A stretch of DNA of 64,000 nucleotides, taken from assembly GCA_009924735.1 (NCBI GenBank), contig RFQZ01000010.1:1-64000 (forward strand), given 5' to 3'. The DNA comes from Flavobacteriia bacterium. Lineage in GTDB: Bacteria; Bacteroidota; Bacteroidia; Flavobacteriales_D; Crocinitomicaceae. Under the pieces are notes generated by a model that had not been told where the DNA came from, ran no database searches, and saw nothing but the letters and a program-made list of their open reading frames with translations. Below, in pieces: positions 61,079-64,000 of this stretch (position 1 is its first letter; each line of letters begins with the position of its first letter). The translations under genes and the position numbers were made by a program.

Positions 61079-63709
61079 TTACTCCCCGATTGCTTTGATG
61101 ACTTCCACTTGAAGTTTTTCGGTGTCATAATCCGTCTCTTCATCAAAAATCTCGAAGAAAGGCTCCTCGAAAGATTTAGACATTACCCTTTTTTGTAAAG
61201 AAAGCAGTAAAGCAGGCAAAACGACTAAGTTGGTAACCATCCCAACGAGAATGGTAATGGAAACCAGCAGCCCCAATCCTTTTGTTCCTCCAAATTGAGA
61301 AAAAACAAACATGATGAACCCAAAGAAAAGGATCACGGAAGTATAAAAAATACCCAGTCCTGTTTCGCGCAAAGATTTTAGGATGGCATAATTCATATCG
61401 TGGGAATGTAGTTTTAACTCCTGACGATACTTCGCTAAGAAGAGAATGGCATTATCTACAGTAATACCAAGGGCAATTCCAAAAACCAATAGGGTAGAAG
61501 GCTTCAATGGTATTTTAAAATACCCCATAATTCCGGCGGTGATCAATAAAGGAATGATGTTGGGAATCATCGATATAAGAATAATCTTTAACGATCTGAA
61601 AAGAACGGCCATTAGCAATGCAATGGATAATATGGCAAAGATTAAGCTTTGTATCAAATTGATGAACAGGTATTTGGTTCCTTCAGAAACCACGACCGAG
61701 ACCCCCGTAAATGTTACATCATAGTATTGTTCGTCTATGGCTTTTCGTATTTTTTGCAGTGTTCCCTGTTTGTTTTTGTATTTGAGCATAAAGCTTTGAT
61801 CTAAATCAAATTGATACAGCATCGCGGTGTCTCCTTTTGAGATTTGCTGTGCAAGTGAGTTGTAAATCGCAGGGTTCTCCATTACGATTGAGTCAAACAT
61901 CCCTTTTTTCCCATTCTTTAATTGCGCAAATTGTCTTTCCATTATTCCTTTGTCCGGATTCATGATCTGGTCCACTTTGAAGCGCAAAGTATCCACCTTT
62001 TGAGAAACACTGTAGGACCCTAAATCTTTCATTTGGGTTCTAATGCGCAAGGTTGTGTGGGAAGTATCAATCAAATCTTTTAAAGAAATATTGCCCCCGT
62101 TCACAGAACTAAAATCGAACTTATCCATGTAGGATTTTAATCGAAGTTTGTCTCTTTTGTTAATCAGTTTGTAATAATTTGGATCGTTTCCATGGTAAGC
62201 CATGTTTATGGTTTTCAAGAAATCGAGGTAGGTTAAACTTTTGGAGAACAAGGTGTCGTGTTCAAAGGTTTCTTGAACGGCCTCAACTCGTTCCATGGTT
62301 GTTTGGTCAAAAAGATTCCCTGGTTTTTTATAATTAACGGTAATTTCAAAAGGAATGGATCCACCAAAGTTTTTTTCTAAAAACCTCAAATCAACAGCAA
62401 TAGGGTCGTTCTTAGGAATGTCTCCTGTTACATTTCCTGTCGCAATGATTTTTGTCATACCATAAAGCCCAACAATAACCAAGACAATCGAAACTGAATA
62501 AATCAAAGGTCTATGCTTCGAGATAATTTTTATTATTCCCTCGATAAATCCTTGGGAATAAACCCTGTTTAGGTGTCGTAAATGTCTCTCAAGGGGCGGT
62601 TTACTAAACGAAGCCATGATGGGCACGATGCATAAAGACAACACAAAAACCACCATGATGTTAATGCTGGAAATAATTCCGAATTCAGCAAGGCGCTCAC
62701 TGCTTGTAAAGGTTACGAAACCTACAGCCGTTGTGAGGTTTGTAAGAAAGGTTACCGGGCCAATCCTACGAATCATCGTGAACAATGCCTTTGTTTTGTT
62801 TTGTAAACGCACATATTCCTGGTGGTATCGGGTCACGATAAAAACGCAGTTCGGCACCCCAATTACGATGAGTAACGGTGGGATTAGAGCCATCATGACG
62901 GTCAATGAGTAATTGAACAAAGCAACCATTCCCAAGGCCCAGATTACGGAAATGAAAACCACTAAATTACATTGGAAAACAATTCGTAAGGAACGGAAAA
63001 AGATATACAACAAAAGAGAGGATGCCAATACAGATAATCCTAAAAAGATGTACATCTCGTTAAGGATACGTTTGGCAACAAGTACGCGAATGTGTGGCAA
63101 TCCCGCGAAGTGTGGTTTGCCAAAATATTGCTTGTAGTTTTCCGCGATTTCTTCTATTTCGAATACAACTTTGGATTTTTTTCGGTCTTCCAATATCTTT
63201 TCATCCAGGCCAATCATTAACAGCGAAACCTTACTGCTGTCGTTAAACAAAACCCGATTGAATAAAGGATTTATTTTTATTTCCTTTCGAATGGAGTCAA
63301 TGCCTTTTTCCCTAAAAGTCGTGTCATAAAAAATGCGATGAACTTCAAATTTCTCCTCCTGCTTGTTGTTGCTAATTGAAAATAAAGTGGCTTCAGAGAT
63401 GACATTTTGAACTCCTTTACAAGCTAAAATTTTATTGCCTAACTCCTTCCATTTTTTAAAATTACGCTCCGTATACAAAGAGTCCGAATGAATGGCTATG
63501 ACCAAGGTAGAGCCATCTTCGCCAAATTGTTCCTTAAATTTATGGTAGTCTAATTGCGTTGGGTTGTCCTTTGGCAACATAATGCCAAAACGATTGTCAA
63601 CCCGTAAAGATGTTACAGCAAAATACCCAAAAAACAACGTAATTAGAAAAATTAAGGTTAAAATATATAACCGATTTCTAAGAATTATACTTGCAATTTT
63701 ACTCCACAT
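61079..63709 (-). CDS. RND/MMPL-family transporter
   Basis: 876 aa, two TM clusters with large exported loops; LLVFGIALGITVDNAILFLAKYRQEL and LIPPLLIVIGVPNCVFIVTRYHQEY. Confidence 0.9.
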   Translation of the reverse strand: MWSKIASIILRNRLYILTLIFLITLFFGYFAVTSLRVDNRFGIMLPKDNPTQLDYHKFKEQFGEDGSTLVIAIHSDSLYTERNFKKWKELGNKILACKGVQNVISEATLFSISNNKQEEKFEVHRIFYDTTFREKGIDSIRKEIKINPLFNRVLFNDSSKVSLLMIGLDEKILEDRKKSKVVFEIEEIAENYKQYFGKPHFAGLPHIRVLVAKRILNEMYIFLGLSVLASSLLLYIFFRSLRIVFQCNLVVFISVIWALGMVALFNYSLTVMMALIPPLLIVIGVPNCVFIVTRYHQEYVRLQNKTKALFTMIRRIGPVTFLTNLTTAVGFVTFTSSERLAEFGIISSINIMVVFVLSLCIVPIMASFSKPPLERHLRHLNRVYSQGFIEGIIKIISKHRPLIYSVSIVLVIVGLYGMTKIIATGNVTGDIPKNDPIAVDLRFLEKNFGGSIPFEITVNYKKPGNLFDQTTMERVEAVQETFEHDTLFSKSLTYLDFLKTINMAYHGNDPNYYKLINKRDKLRLKSYMDKFDFSSVNGGNISLKDLIDTSHTTLRIRTQMKDLGSYSVSQKVDTLRFKVDQIMNPDKGIMERQFAQLKNGKKGMFDSIVMENPAIYNSLAQQISKGDTAMLYQFDLDQSFMLKYKNKQGTLQKIRKAIDEQYYDVTFTGVSVVVSEGTKYLFINLIQSLIFAILSIALLMAVLFRSLKIILISMIPNIIPLLITAGIMGYFKIPLKPSTLLVFGIALGITVDNAILFLAKYRQELKLHSHDMNYAILKSLRETGLGIFYTSVILFFGFIMFVFSQFGGTKGLGLLVSITILVGMVTNLVVLPALLLSLQKRVMSKSFEEPFFEIFDEETDYDTEKLQVEVIKAIGE

Positions 63710-63874
63710 GAATCATCGTTTACCTAAAAAAATCGAAGCAAAGTTACAAAAATCAATGGGTTTAGAGGTTTCTCATTGGAAGTTGCGCTGAATACAAGTT
63801 TTTTAGGGAAACAAATGAGCAATGAGGTTGACCTAAAGTTTAACCAGGGAAAGAAAATGTGTGGATAAGAGAAA

Positions 63875-63925
63875 AAAAACCAGAGTTCGGGACCTTGCAT
63901 TCGCGTGGTATCTTCTCTGGTTTTT
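63875..63925 (-). terminator. Terminator-like perfect inverted repeat after tRNA-Leu
   Basis: AAAAACCAGAG (63875-63885) ... CTCTGGTTTTT (63915-63925), abutting the tRNA 3' end. Confidence 0.65.
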
Positions 63926-63926
63926 G

Positions 63927-64000
63927 TACTCGAGGCGGGACTTGAACCCGCACGGGCTAATGCCCACAGGATTTTAAGTCCGGCGTGTCTACCATTCCAC
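63927..64000 (-). tRNA. tRNA-Leu (anticodon UAA), 5' end truncated by the window edge; no encoded CCA
   Basis: Minus strand ends CCGGACTTAAAATCCTG (anticodon TAA), variable arm, GCGGGTTCAAGTCCCGC T-arm. Confidence 0.92.

Overview
This 64 kb window is a chromosomal segment of a Bacteroidota organism, probably a Flavobacteriales-like lineage. The call rests on type IX secretion C-terminal domains, a PorZ-like protein, a purH/mreBCD/mrdA/rodA block and DUF4175-ybeY-mnmG gene order. Most of it is housekeeping: cell-wall elongation, nucleotide metabolism, tRNA modification, outer-membrane barrels, T9SS cargo and CoA transferase. The accessory edge is at 1-1600. There an MvaI/BcnI-type restriction endonuclease gene is followed by a ~130 bp imperfect palindrome with attC-like architecture and then by what look like truncated gene scars. 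Other points of interest are: (i) a strong oriC candidate at ~2220-2480, with clustered TTAT(G/C)AAC motifs beside two AT-rich 13-mer-like repeats in the divergent rpiB/DUF4175 gap; (ii) three tandem, divergent, tail-less SSB genes with a perfect inverted repeat before the third; (iii) a UbiA/HAD/two-polytopic-membrane-protein cluster suggestive of polyprenyl-phosphate pentose chemistry. I saw no CRISPR arrays, transposases or phage genes. All product names come from reading the translated sequences; no database search was run.
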